This document shows, piece after piece, positions 42,917 through 51,134 of a DNA stretch of 64,000 bases. This stretch comes from Rufibacter sediminis (GTDB lineage Bacteria > Bacteroidota > Bacteroidia > Cytophagales > Hymenobacteraceae). The notes beneath the pieces are model-generated. The model had not been told where the DNA came from and did not search any database. It worked only from the letters and a program-made list of their open reading frames with translations. The translations under genes were made by a program, and so were the position numbers. Numbering within the stretch: position 1 is the first letter of the stretch; every line of letters starts with the position of its first letter. The stretch is taken from positions 1-64,000 of the forward strand of contig NZ_JACOAF010000041.1 in the NCBI RefSeq assembly GCF_014269285.1, written 5' to 3'.

Positions 42917-44461
42917 ATGCTTTATTCCGATATACCTGCAGAGCAACTGCAAAAGATCAAGACCCTGGGCCAACTGAAGGCCGCCGGCTATGAGCCGCAA
43001 AGTGTGAAAGAAGAACTGCGCGTCAACCTCATCAAGAAACTGAGCAGCGGCGAGGAAGTGTTCCCCGGCATCTTCGGCTACGAAGAGACCGTGATTCCGG
43101 ACCTGCAGCGCGCCATTTTGAGCCGCCACCACATCAACCTGCTGGGCTTGCGCGGTCAGGCCAAAACCCGCATCGCGCGCCTGTTGGTGCAACTGCTGGA
43201 CGAGTACGTGCCCGTAGTGGCCGGCTCTGAACTGAACGATGACCCGCTGCAGCCGCTTTCGCGCTACGCCCTGGACCAGATAAGCCACCACGGCGACGAC
43301 ACGCCCATTGCCTGGCTGCACCGCGACGAGCGCTACACCGAGAAACTCGCCACCCCAGACGTATCGGTAGCCGATCTCATCGGCGACGCCGATCCCATCA
43401 AAGCCGCCACCCTGAAACTGCCGTACTCCGATGAGCGCGTCATCCATTTCGGCCTGATCCCGCGGGCGCACCGCGGCATCTTCGTGATCAACGAGCTACC
43501 AGATTTGCAGGCCCGCATCCAGGTGTCCCTGTTCAACATCTTGCAGGAAGGCGATATTCAGATCAGGGGCTTCAAGATCCGCTTGCCGCTGGACATTCAG
43601 TTTGTGTTCACCGCCAACCCCGAGGATTATACCAACCGCGGTTCCATTGTGACGCCGCTCAAAGACCGCATTGACTCCCAGATCATCACGCACTATCCTA
43701 AGTCCATTGAGATAGGCAAGAACATCACCAAGCAGGAGGCGCGCATCACCAATGCGCAGCAGGAGCGCGTGAAAGGCCACGAACTCATCCATGACCTGGT
43801 GGAGCAGATCGCCTTTGAGGCCCGCGAGAGCGAGTACGTAGACGCCAAAAGCGGCGTTTCGGCGCGTTTGACCATCTCGGCCTATGAGAGCGTGATCAGT
43901 GCCGCCGAGCGGCGCGTGCTGCTCAACGCCGAAGCCAGCACCCACGTGCGCATCGCTGATTTCCTGGCGGCGGTTCCGGCCGTAACGGGCAAGGTGGAAC
44001 TGGTGTACGAGGGCGAGCAGGAGGGAGCGGGTGGCGTGGCCTACCGCCTGATGGGCAAAGCCATCCGGACGCAGTTCCTCAACTACTTCCCAGACCCAGA
44101 CAAGTTCAAAAAGCAGAAAGACAAAGACCCGTACAAGAAAGTGAGTGGCTGGTTCTCAGACGGACACACGCTGGATCTGCTCAACGATGCCTCTGATGCC
44201 GAGTACAAGCGCGTGCTCAACCAGGTGCCGGGCCTCTCTGACGTGGTGGACAAATTCCAGCCGAACGCCAAAGGCGAAGCCGAGCATTTGTTCTGGATGG
44301 AGTTCTGCCTGCACGGTTTAGCCGAGTACAGCCTCATTTCCCGTAACCGCCTCACCGCCGGTCTGCAGTTCAAAGACCTGCTCAGCAGCATGTTCTCCGG
44401 CGGCGGATTCTCCCTGAGCGATGATGACGACGATGAGGACGAGGACAACAAGCGTTTTTAA
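42917..44461 (+). CDS. ChlI/MoxR-like AAA+ ATPase
   Basis: 514 residues of the magnesium-chelatase/sigma54-interacting-like AAA+ group. Walker A is GLRGQAKT (77-84); Walker B reads GIFVINELPDL (187-197), with Asn192 in place of the usual Asp before Glu193, a variant I recall as usual in this subgroup; FTANPEDYTNRG follows. A C-terminal helical region and a very acidic tail (SDDDDDEDED) close the protein. It probably works with the VWA protein encoded 560 bp upstream. The substrate is unknown. A palindrome and terminator follow the stop. Confidence 0.85.
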   Translation: MLYSDIPAEQLQKIKTLGQLKAAGYEPQSVKEELRVNLIKKLSSGEEVFPGIFGYEETVIPDLQRAILSRHHINLLGLRGQAKTRIARLLVQLLDEYVPVVAGSELNDDPLQPLSRYALDQISHHGDDTPIAWLHRDERYTEKLATPDVSVADLIGDADPIKAATLKLPYSDERVIHFGLIPRAHRGIFVINELPDLQARIQVSLFNILQEGDIQIRGFKIRLPLDIQFVFTANPEDYTNRGSIVTPLKDRIDSQIITHYPKSIEIGKNITKQEARITNAQQERVKGHELIHDLVEQIAFEARESEYVDAKSGVSARLTISAYESVISAAERRVLLNAEASTHVRIADFLAAVPAVTGKVELVYEGEQEGAGGVAYRLMGKAIRTQFLNYFPDPDKFKKQKDKDPYKKVSGWFSDGHTLDLLNDASDAEYKRVLNQVPGLSDVVDKFQPNAKGEAEHLFWMEFCLHGLAEYSLISRNRLTAGLQFKDLLSSMFSGGGFSLSDDDDDEDEDNKRF

Positions 44462-44490
44462 GCCGTTTTCCTGAAAACAGATCCAAAACA
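44461..44490. repeat. dispersed palindrome copy 26
   Basis: AGCCGTTTTCCTGAAAACAG then ATCCAAAACA, touching the stop codon of the AAA+ gene. Confidence 0.55.
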
Positions 44491-44492
44491 AG

Positions 44493-44540
44493 AAAGGCAG
44501 AAAGCCGAGGCAACCCATGCTTCGGCTTTCTGCCTTTTTA
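44493..44540 (+). terminator. terminator of the AAA+ gene
   Basis: AAAGGCAGAAAGCCGA (44493-44508) pairs exactly with 44522-44537 and ends in TTTTT. Confidence 0.8.
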
Positions 44541-44678
44541 GCAGGTAGGGTTATGTGCTGGCAGTGTTCTCTAGATAAAAGCGGCGGGCCTGTTTCACGT
44601 GAACTAACCGGGTGCTCACCCGTAGGAAACTAAGCCAGCCGGTACAGGGGGCATTTTGTGAAGTCAAAAAGAGAACTC

Positions 44679-45434
44679 ATGCCGATCTGGTTACAGGCTA
44701 CTTTGTGGGGTCTATTGGGCGGTGCGGCCCTGCTCATCGGCGCAGCCATTGGGTATTTCGCGAAGGTGAGCGTGCGGGTTTCTTCCAGCGTCATGGCCTT
44801 TGGCGCGGGCGTGTTGATCTCGGCGCTGGCGTTTGACCTCATGGAGGAAGCCTTTGAGACCGGAGGTTTTGCGGCGACCGCCATCGGGTTTCTGGCGGGA
44901 GCATTGGTGTACACGGGCGCAAACTGGATCCTGAAAAAGCAGGGTGCCCGCCACCGGAAACGCTCCGGCGAGCAGCAGGTCTCGGAGGCCGAGGAGGAGG
45001 GCAGCGGCCTGGCGCTGGCTATCGGGGCGCTGATTGACGGTATCCCGGAGTCCATCGCCATAGGCATCAGCATGATCTCGGGCAGCAAGGTGAGTCTGGC
45101 GGTAGTGGCGGCGGTATTTCTGTCCAATGTTCCGGAGGGGCTTTCCAGCGCCGTGGGCATGAAAAAGGCGCAACGGTCCAAAGCCTACATCTTTGGCGTC
45201 TGGGGCGGCATAGCGTTGCTCTCTGGCGTGGCGGCGCTGCTGGGCTACACGGTCTTCAGCGGGCTTCCGGCGGGCGTAATTGCTGCCACCACTGCCCTGG
45301 CCGCCGGTGCCATTCTGGCCATGATCACCGATACCATGATTCCCGAGGCCTTTGAAGTGACCCATGATTTCACCGGCCTCATCACCGTGCTAGGTTTCTT
45401 GACAGCCTTCGTGCTCAGCCATATCGGCGTTTAA
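44679..45434 (+). CDS. ZIP-family metal transporter
   Basis: 251 residues from the ATG at 44679; a GTG at 44658 would add seven residues. Eight hydrophobic segments are present, with a charged His-poor loop (KKQGARHRKRSGEQQ, SEAEEEG) between helices 3 and 4. The binuclear metal site signatures of ZIP proteins are clear: ALIDGIPES on helix 4 and FLSNVPEGL on helix 5. It probably imports Zn2+ or another divalent ion. It is single-gene with a bidirectional hairpin after it, convergent with the cyclophilin gene. Confidence 0.9.
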   Translation: MPIWLQATLWGLLGGAALLIGAAIGYFAKVSVRVSSSVMAFGAGVLISALAFDLMEEAFETGGFAATAIGFLAGALVYTGANWILKKQGARHRKRSGEQQVSEAEEEGSGLALAIGALIDGIPESIAIGISMISGSKVSLAVVAAVFLSNVPEGLSSAVGMKKAQRSKAYIFGVWGGIALLSGVAALLGYTVFSGLPAGVIAATTALAAGAILAMITDTMIPEAFEVTHDFTGLITVLGFLTAFVLSHIGV

Positions 45435-45437
45435 GAA

Positions 45438-45488
45438 AAAACTCCGTTTTGGGGCCGTTTCCAGAAAACAGCCCCAAAACGGAGTTTT
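45438..45488. terminator. bidirectional hairpin, dispersed palindrome copy 27
   Basis: 18 perfect pairs: AAAACTCCGTTTTGGGGC (45438-45455) with 45471-45488, around CGTTTCCAGAAAACA. One of the clearest copies. Confidence 0.8.
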
Positions 45489-45490
45489 AA

Positions 45491-45556
45491 AGATTGCTGA
45501 TTGTTAATTGCTGATTGTTGATTATCAAAACAATCAGCAATCAACAATCAGCAATT
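45491..45556. repeat. short-word tract forming an inverted repeat
   Basis: AATTGCTGATTGTTGATT and its exact complement AATCAACAATCAGCAATT flank ATCAAAAC; a further GATTGCTGATTGTT copy precedes them. It fills the gap between the hairpin and the cyclophilin stop codon. Confidence 0.7.
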
Positions 45557-45562
45557 AAAAGA

Positions 45563-46021
45563 TTATTCCTCGTTAACCACGATTTTCTCGATTCTATCGC
45601 CTTGGCGGATGTCATCGATCACGTCCAGGCCTTCTACCACTTTCCCGAAGCAGGTGTGGTTACGGTCCAGGTGGGCGGTGTTGTTGCGGCTGTGGCAGAT
45701 GAAGAACTGAGATCCGCCGGTGTTGCGGCCCGCGTGCGCCATAGACAACACGCCACGGTCGTGGTACTGGTTGCCGCCGGTTAACTCGCAGTCAATTTTG
45801 TAACCAGGTCCGCCGGTGCCGGCCATGCCTTTGGAGCCCTCGCGGGAGTTAGGGCAACCACCCTGAATCACGAAATCAGGCAGTACGCGGTGGAAGGCAA
45901 GGCCGTCATAGAAGCCTTCTTTGGCCAGTTTGGTGAAGTTCTCAACAGTTTTAGGCGCATCGTTCTCGTAGAATTCTACTTTCATGACACCCTTGGGGGT
46001 ATGGATTTCTGCGGTTTTCAT
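45563..46021 (-). CDS. cyclophilin-type peptidyl-prolyl isomerase
   Basis: 152-residue cytosolic cyclophilin. Catalytic and core segments are present: FHRVLPDFVIQGG (Arg of FHR), SMAHAGRNTGGSQFFIC and FGKVVEGLDVI. HLDRNHTCFGKV replaces the common LDGkHtVFGkV, a mild variation. There is no signal peptide, so it assists folding in the cytoplasm. Upstream lie GTGCTAAT short-word repeats, a palindrome ACCCGTACGGGT (46063-46074) and a TACCTTTG -7 box. Confidence 0.93.
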   Translation of the reverse strand: MKTAEIHTPKGVMKVEFYENDAPKTVENFTKLAKEGFYDGLAFHRVLPDFVIQGGCPNSREGSKGMAGTGGPGYKIDCELTGGNQYHDRGVLSMAHAGRNTGGSQFFICHSRNNTAHLDRNHTCFGKVVEGLDVIDDIRQGDRIEKIVVNEE

Positions 46022-46060
46022 TGTTTAATGTGCTAATTGATGAATGTGCTTATGTGCTAT
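46022..46060. repeat. short-word repeat tract (GTGCTAAT)
   Basis: AATGTGCTAATTGATGAATG then TGCTTATGTGCTATTT, the same words as at 20090-20148, immediately upstream of the cyclophilin start. Confidence 0.55.
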
Positions 46061-46089
46061 TTACCCGTACGGGTACACGTAAGTTCTGA

Positions 46090-46097
46090 CAAAGGTA
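46090..46097 (-). promoter_or_regulatory. candidate cyclophilin -7 box
   Basis: TACCTTTG on the minus strand, about 70 bp upstream of the ATG. The same octamer precedes the peroxiredoxin and engB genes. The -33 box is weak. Confidence 0.35.
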
Positions 46098-46143
46098 CGT
46101 AATTTTAGAATGTGTGGCTTGGTGCCCGCTTTCCCGTTTCATT

Positions 46144-46181
46144 CCGTTTTGGACCTGTTTTCGTAAAAGCAGCCCCAAAAC
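46144..46181. repeat. dispersed palindrome copy 28
   Basis: CCGTTTTGGACCTGTTTTCG then TAAAAGCAGCCCCAAAAC, between the cyclophilin and rsgA genes. Confidence 0.7.
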
Positions 46182-46235
46182 CAATCTTTAGCCTTCTGCT
46201 TTAAGCAAGGGCTTCAGCGTTTCGCCACCGCTTTT

Positions 46236-46271
46236 AAGACTCAGGACTACAGACTCAGAACTCAGAACTCC
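46236..46271. repeat. short-word repeat tract (GACTCAGGACT)
   Basis: AAGACTCAGGACTACAGACT then CAGAACTCAGAACTCC: the same words as the gcvT-comB inverted repeat, ending just before the rsgA stop. Confidence 0.6.
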
Positions 46272-46273
46272 TG

Positions 46274-47197
46274 TTACCGGTGCGTGTCCTCGTCCTGCAG
46301 CAGACTCAGGTAGCTTTCGTAGCGCGGCAGCGCGATTTTGCCTTTCTTGACGGCTTCCTGCACGGCGCAGCCTGGCTCCTTCACGTGAATGCAGTTATCG
46401 TATTTGCACTTGTTCAGGCGTTCGCGCATCTCGGGGAAATAATGGGCAATCTCCTCGCGCTTCATCTCCACCACGCCCAGTTCTTTGATGCCGGGCGTGT
46501 CAATGAGATACGTGCCGGGCTCCACCTCAAACATCTCCGCGAAGGTGGTGGTGTGCACGCCTTTGTCTGAAAACGCCGAGATCTCGGAGGTTTTGATGTC
46601 TAGGTCGGGCACCAGGGCGTTCACTAGGGTGCTTTTGCCCACGCCGGAGTGGCCGGTGAACAACGAGACTTTCTGGGCCAGCAATTCCTGCACCTGCGGC
46701 AAGCCCTCGCCGGTATGCGCCGAGAGCGGATAACACGGGTACCCGATCTGGCTGTAAAGCTGCATCACCTGTTTCATGTAGCCCAGCGCATCTTCGTCAT
46801 ACAAATCCAGTTTGTTGAAGAGCAGCGTGGCCGGAATGTCATAGGCCTCGGCGGTGACCAGAAAACGGTCAATGAACCCGAAGGACGTACGCGGCGAGAC
46901 CAGCGTCACCACCAGAAAAGCCTGGTCCAGGTTGGAGGCCACAATGTGCGCGTGGTGCGCCTTGTGCGTAGATTTTCGGATGATGTAGTTACGCCGCAGT
47001 TTGATGTCCGTGATCACGCCCTGGTTTTCACCGCCCTCGGGTTCCATGGTCACTTCATCGCCTACGGCAATGGGGTTGCTTACCTTTAAGCCTTTGTTTT
47101 TGAACTTCCCGCGCAGGCGGCATTTGTGCAGCAAGCCATCTGCGTGGTCGCGCACCAAATACCAAGAACCCGTCGATTTTACTACTGTGCCTGTCAT
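46274..47197 (-). CDS. rsgA: ribosome small-subunit-dependent GTPase A
   Basis: 307-residue circularly permuted GTPase that acts in late 30S subunit maturation. An OB-fold N-terminus is followed by G4 (NKLDLYDE), then G1 (GHSGVGKS) and G3 (DTPGIKELG), and a C-terminal zinc knuckle (CKYDNCIHVKEPGCAV). The ATG at 47197 overlaps the kdtA stop as ATGA; a TTG at 47218 is less likely. The overlap indicates translational coupling with kdtA. Confidence 0.95.
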   Translation of the reverse strand: MTGTVVKSTGSWYLVRDHADGLLHKCRLRGKFKNKGLKVSNPIAVGDEVTMEPEGGENQGVITDIKLRRNYIIRKSTHKAHHAHIVASNLDQAFLVVTLVSPRTSFGFIDRFLVTAEAYDIPATLLFNKLDLYDEDALGYMKQVMQLYSQIGYPCYPLSAHTGEGLPQVQELLAQKVSLFTGHSGVGKSTLVNALVPDLDIKTSEISAFSDKGVHTTTFAEMFEVEPGTYLIDTPGIKELGVVEMKREEIAHYFPEMRERLNKCKYDNCIHVKEPGCAVQEAVKKGKIALPRYESYLSLLQDEDTHR

Positions 47198-48450
47198 ACC
47201 TGGCGCGAAGGTAACCAATATTCCAACGAAGTTAAGATACGGTCCGTGGCGCCGGCCTGTTTCTGGAGGTAGGCTTGGGTAGTTGCCCTGATTTTTTGCA
47301 GCGCCGCAGGGTTGCCGTGCACGGCCAGAAACTTCTTATTCAGCTCCTGGGTGGATTTTACGCAGAACGCGGCCTGGGCATCCACCAGGTCTTTCGCCTC
47401 CTGGAACTTGGCGTATTTGGGCCCGAAAAAGATAGGTGGCCCGAAAGCGGCAGGCTCCAGCGTGTTGTGCAGCCCCTTCCCGAACGCCCCGCCCACGTAG
47501 GCGTAATCGGCGTACTGGTAGAGGCTGGAGAGCATGCCAATATTGTCGATGAGCAGAATGCGGTACGTGGCCACGGTGGCGGCATCGGCTTTAGAAAACC
47601 GGATAACCTGGCCGGGAAACTGTTCCTCAATCTCGCTTAATTCCTTGTCTTTGATCTCGTGCGGGGCCAGAATGAACTTGAGCTGCGGCACCTGTTCCTG
47701 CATAAAGGGGAGGAGCACCTGCAAATCTTCGGGCCAGCTGCTGCCAATCACCATGGTGGGCGCGTTGTCTTTGAACGCCTCAGCGAGGGGAATAGGCACC
47801 ACGTTGGCGGCCGTTTGCAGCACCCGGTCCACGCGCGTATCGCCGGCGGTGCTCACTTTGGTGAAATTGATGCTCGCCAGTAACTGCGCCGATTCGGCGT
47901 TTTGGGTGTAGATATGGGTAAATCGCTCCAGAATACGGCGGTAGAAGCCGCCTTTCTTCCGGAAATAAATCTGGTTGGGCCGGAACAGCGCCGATACCGA
48001 GAATAGCGGGATGTGGCGTTTCCGGAGGGCTTTGGTGTAATGATGCCAAAACTCGTACTTCACGAAAACGGCCAGCACGGGGTTCACCAACGACAGAAAC
48101 TGGTGTGCGTTATGGGCAGTGTCCAGCGGCAGGTAGAAGATAAAATCGGCACCGGTGTAGTTCTTCCGGACTTCATAGCCGGAGGGGGAGAAGAACGTGA
48201 GCACGATCTTGTAGCCGGGGAAGCGCTGTTTGAAAGCCTCTATGAGCGGACGGCCCTGCTCAAACTCGCCCAGGCTGGCGCAGTGAAACCAGGCCAAGGG
48301 AGCCGTGTTGGCCTGCAGCTTGCTGCGGATTTCCTCAAAAATCTCTTTCCGTCCGTTTACCCACTGGGCCGCTTTGGGGAGAAAAGGAGCGGCCAAGCGC
48401 ACGCCCATCCCGTAAGCCCGAACTCCAACTTCGTATAGAATCTTTGACAT
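47194..48450 (-). CDS. kdtA: 3-deoxy-D-manno-octulosonic acid transferase
   Basis: 418 residues from the ATG at 48450; a GTG one codon earlier is possible. It attaches Kdo to lipid A on the cytoplasmic face of the inner membrane. Segments of the WaaA/KdtA family: WFHCASLGEFEQGRPLIEA, VKYEFWHHYTKAL, GSSWPEDLQVLLPF, LAPHEI and the nucleotide-sugar site YVGGAFGKGLHNTLEPAAFG. Its presence shows a Kdo-containing lipopolysaccharide. It is coupled to rsgA downstream. Confidence 0.95.
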   Translation of the reverse strand: MSKILYEVGVRAYGMGVRLAAPFLPKAAQWVNGRKEIFEEIRSKLQANTAPLAWFHCASLGEFEQGRPLIEAFKQRFPGYKIVLTFFSPSGYEVRKNYTGADFIFYLPLDTAHNAHQFLSLVNPVLAVFVKYEFWHHYTKALRKRHIPLFSVSALFRPNQIYFRKKGGFYRRILERFTHIYTQNAESAQLLASINFTKVSTAGDTRVDRVLQTAANVVPIPLAEAFKDNAPTMVIGSSWPEDLQVLLPFMQEQVPQLKFILAPHEIKDKELSEIEEQFPGQVIRFSKADAATVATYRILLIDNIGMLSSLYQYADYAYVGGAFGKGLHNTLEPAAFGPPIFFGPKYAKFQEAKDLVDAQAAFCVKSTQELNKKFLAVHGNPAALQKIRATTQAYLQKQAGATDRILTSLEYWLPSRQV

Positions 48451-48623
48451 CACGTAACGGTTTTATAATCCTGCAAACAGTGAGAAATCACTGATCCGTC
48501 TTCCTTGTCTGAGTTGCCTGTCAAGTAAAGATACAGGGTAATTGCCAAGAAGGCGTACTTTGAGCGGGAAAAATGCACCCAACTTAACTGGGCAGCTGAT
48601 CAACTCCCTCCGGCAGCTACGTA

Positions 48624-48662
48624 TGTTTTAAGCTTGTTTTCACCAAAAGGGCCTTAAAACGG
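48624..48662. repeat. dispersed palindrome copy 29
   Basis: TGTTTTAAGCTTGTTTTCAC then CAAAAGGGCCTTAAAACGG, between the peroxiredoxin terminator and the kdtA start. Nothing else is assignable in this 331-bp gap apart from the terminator. Confidence 0.65.
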
Positions 48663-48721
48663 AAGATTGGGACTCGCTTGCCTTCAAAGCCGAATAACGG
48701 CTTGGTGAACTTCACCGGGGC

Positions 48722-48757
48722 AATAAAAAAAGCTCCCGCTTTACACGGGAGCTTTTT
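48722..48757 (-). terminator. peroxiredoxin terminator
   Basis: AAAAAGCTCCCG (48727-48738) and its complement (48746-48757) around CTTTACA; on the minus strand it ends in a T run. Confidence 0.85.
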
Positions 48758-48781
48758 GGTAACGAGCTATTCTCTAAAAGC

Positions 48782-49411
48782 TTAGTTGCCGGAAAGGTAG
48801 CTGGCTACACCCTCGTGGGTAGCTTCCATGCCTTCTTGTCCTTCTTCCCAGTTAGCCGGGCAAACTTCGCCTTTCTCCTCGAAATACTGCAGGGCGTCTA
48901 CCATTCTCAGGGCTTCGTCAATGCTGCGGCCCAGGGGCATGTCGTTCACCACCTGGTGACGCACTATGCCTTGCTTGTCGATCAGGAACAGACCGCGGTA
49001 CGCCACCGGCTCACCCACGAAGATCATTTCACCTTCTTCGTTGTAGTCATAGTGACCGGCCAACACATCATAGTTAGAGGAGATGGTTTTGGTGGCATCG
49101 GCTACCAGTGGGTACGTTACGCCTTCAATACCGCCTCTTTCGCGCGGAGTGTTCAACCAGGCCCAGTGCGACTGGTGCGTGTCTGTAGAGCAACCTACCA
49201 CGGCTACGTTTTTACGCTTGAATTCCTCTAAACGGTCCTGAAACGCGATGATCTCAGTAGGGCATACAAAGGTAAAATCCATTGGGTAGAAGAAGAACAC
49301 AACGTGTTGCTTTCCAATGTATTGGTCTAAAGAAAAATCCTCTTCAAATTCTAAATCTACTACTGCGGTAGCTTTAAAAGACGGTGCTTTTTTACCTACT
49401 AATACTGCCAT
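48782..49411 (-). CDS. typical 2-Cys peroxiredoxin (AhpC/Prx)
   Basis: 209 residues. The peroxidatic Cys50 is in DFTFVCPTE and the resolving Cys184 in GEVCPANW, so it is a typical 2-Cys enzyme reducing peroxides with thioredoxin-like electrons. The GGLG motif of hyperoxidation-sensitive enzymes appears as RGGIEG and the C-terminal YF pair is absent (it ends GVASYLSGN). It is monocistronic, with a good promoter and a terminator. No ahpF is nearby. Confidence 0.94.
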   Translation of the reverse strand: MAVLVGKKAPSFKATAVVDLEFEEDFSLDQYIGKQHVVFFFYPMDFTFVCPTEIIAFQDRLEEFKRKNVAVVGCSTDTHQSHWAWLNTPRERGGIEGVTYPLVADATKTISSNYDVLAGHYDYNEEGEMIFVGEPVAYRGLFLIDKQGIVRHQVVNDMPLGRSIDEALRMVDALQYFEEKGEVCPANWEEGQEGMEATHEGVASYLSGN

Positions 49412-49489
49412 TGTTAAAAAGTAATGTTAAATGTGTCTGTAAGAAAAATGCTTTGGCGTTTCCATTCGCGTGCCCACGCATTGTGGGCG

Positions 49490-49520
49490 CAAAGGTAACA
49501 GGTGGCGTTTTACCCTGCAA
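49490..49520 (-). promoter_or_regulatory. peroxiredoxin promoter
   Basis: On the minus strand: -33 TTGC (49520-49517), 19-nt spacer, -7 TACCTTTG (49497-49490). The leader is about 70 nt. Confidence 0.5.
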
Positions 49521-49665
49521 TAAGGAAAGGAAATGTGTCTGTAAACTCTTCCGCGGGCGCGGTAACCTGCGGGAAACCGAGGCTGCGGGAAAAGAAATAA
49601 TCCAATTCTGTTTTCTTGCTGAAAAGCTAGATCCGGAGCTTTGGCTACTCGTTGAGGATCAGGTG

Positions 49666-49699
49666 TTTCGGGGCTGTTTTCGCGAAAACAGCCCCGAAA
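49666..49699. terminator. perfect palindrome, dispersed element copy 30
   Basis: A perfect 34-bp palindrome without loop: TTTCGGGGCTGTTTTCG and its complement. It is downstream of lysC (minus) in the 321-bp gap to the peroxiredoxin gene. Best representative of the element. Confidence 0.8.
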
Positions 49700-49732
49700 T
49701 GAAACCCGTTACATCAGCTGTTTCTCCGTGTT

Positions 49733-51010
49733 TTAATGCGGGAAGTTTTGGGTGGGCCGGCAGATAAACTGGAAGGTCTGGCGGCTGCGCTGCTCCAGCA
49801 GAATCTCCTTGCCGGTGGTTAATCTGTCCAGGCTGGCCTGGTCATAGTTTTTGATGGTGAACAGGTGCAGCGGCTGGTTGTAGAGAATGACAAACTCCTG
49901 GGTTAGTTCCTCCTTCAGGGCCTCTACTTTGGGCGCATCGGCGTCTACGCAGGTGGAGAAGGAGATGGCGGAATTCTGCATGAGGTTGATCTTGAGACGG
50001 TGCTTGCTCAAGGCCTGGAAAATGGAACTCAGGTGTTGCTCAGAGATGAACCCGAAGTCTTTGGTATGGAAGGAGAGCAGGCACTGGTTCTGTTTCAGGA
50101 TAAACGAGGGCGCGATGCGGTCGTGCTGGCAGTTGCGGATCACGGTGCCCGGCTGCTCCGGGTGCAGGAACGATTTCACGTACAGCGGAATGCACTTCTG
50201 GGCCAAAGGCTGCACCGTTTTGGGGTGGATGACCGACGCTCCGTAGTACGCCATTTCAATGGCCTCCTGGTACGCAATCTCCTCGTACCTCACAGTGTCC
50301 TGGAAGAGTTTGGGATCGGCGTTGAGCAGACCCGGAACGTCTTTCCAGATGGTGAGTGACTCGGCCTCCAGGCAGTAGGCGAAAATGGCCGCGCTGAAAT
50401 CAGAGCCTTCCCGGCCCAGGGTGGTGGTGGCCCCATCGGCCGTCCGGCCGATGAAGCCTTGCGTGATGATGGGTTTCTTCTCCAGAATGGCCGGGAGGTC
50501 GCGTTGGATCTGTTGTTGGGTGACGTCCCAATCCAAACGGCCTTCGCGCCAGGTGTCATCGGTGCGCAGGTATTCGCGGCAATCGAGCCAATGGTTGTCA
50601 AAGCCCTGGCTACACAGGAAATGGTGCAGAATGAGGCTGGAAAGCAGTTCGCCCACGCTGATGATCTGGTCATACTGCCGGTCAAACTGCGTTGGCTCCA
50701 CGGCTGTTAACGTGTCCTGCAGATACGTGAATTGTTGCTGTAGCGCGGCGTACACCGGGTGGTCCTGGGCTGGGAAGAGTTCCTGCACCACCGCCTCATG
50801 GTAGCGTTGCATTTCCTGCAGGGTTTGGGTGTAATCCTCTTTCCGGTAGGCCTGGCCGAACATCTGTTCCAGGGCATTGGTGGTCTTGCCCATGGCAGAA
50901 ACCACTACCACCGGTTTCTCAGAGGCGGGTAGCAGGGTAAGAATGCGAAGTACGTTCCTGAAAGCTTCCGCATTTTTCACGGATGCCCCTCCAAATTTAT
51001 AAACTCTCAT
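49733..51010 (-). CDS. lysC: aspartate kinase
   Basis: 425-residue monofunctional aspartokinase, first step of the Lys/Thr/Met pathway. The kinase domain shows YKFGGASVKN at the N-terminus, QGFIGRTADGATTTLGREGSDFSA and KDVPGLLNADP; two ACT-like regulatory segments follow (around SFHTKDFGFISEQHLS and KINLMQNSAISFS). Feedback inhibition by lysine or threonine is expected from the family but cannot be assigned. It is divergent from fbp; a 34-bp dyad lies between the two starts. Confidence 0.94.
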   Translation of the reverse strand: MRVYKFGGASVKNAEAFRNVLRILTLLPASEKPVVVVSAMGKTTNALEQMFGQAYRKEDYTQTLQEMQRYHEAVVQELFPAQDHPVYAALQQQFTYLQDTLTAVEPTQFDRQYDQIISVGELLSSLILHHFLCSQGFDNHWLDCREYLRTDDTWREGRLDWDVTQQQIQRDLPAILEKKPIITQGFIGRTADGATTTLGREGSDFSAAIFAYCLEAESLTIWKDVPGLLNADPKLFQDTVRYEEIAYQEAIEMAYYGASVIHPKTVQPLAQKCIPLYVKSFLHPEQPGTVIRNCQHDRIAPSFILKQNQCLLSFHTKDFGFISEQHLSSIFQALSKHRLKINLMQNSAISFSTCVDADAPKVEALKEELTQEFVILYNQPLHLFTIKNYDQASLDRLTTGKEILLEQRSRQTFQFICRPTQNFPH

Positions 51011-51036
51011 TTAAGGTCTGTTAATTTGAGATATTG

Positions 51037-51078
51037 TCAAAATATCCGTATGATATATCGGATAATTTGATATTTTTG
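51037..51078. promoter_or_regulatory. dyad operator and fbp -7 box in the lysC-fbp gap
   Basis: TCAAAATATCCG (51037-51048) and CGGATAATTTGA (51059-51070) are inverted copies with one mismatch, 10 bp apart. The right arm ends where the -7 box TATTTTTG (51071-51078) begins, so a bound protein would cover the -33 region of fbp. The lysC ATG is 27 bp from the left arm. Confidence 0.5.
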
Positions 51079-51134
51079 TAATTATATAAGTAAGCTATCA
51101 GAAAACTATCCGTTCACCAATCCACCTTAATCCT

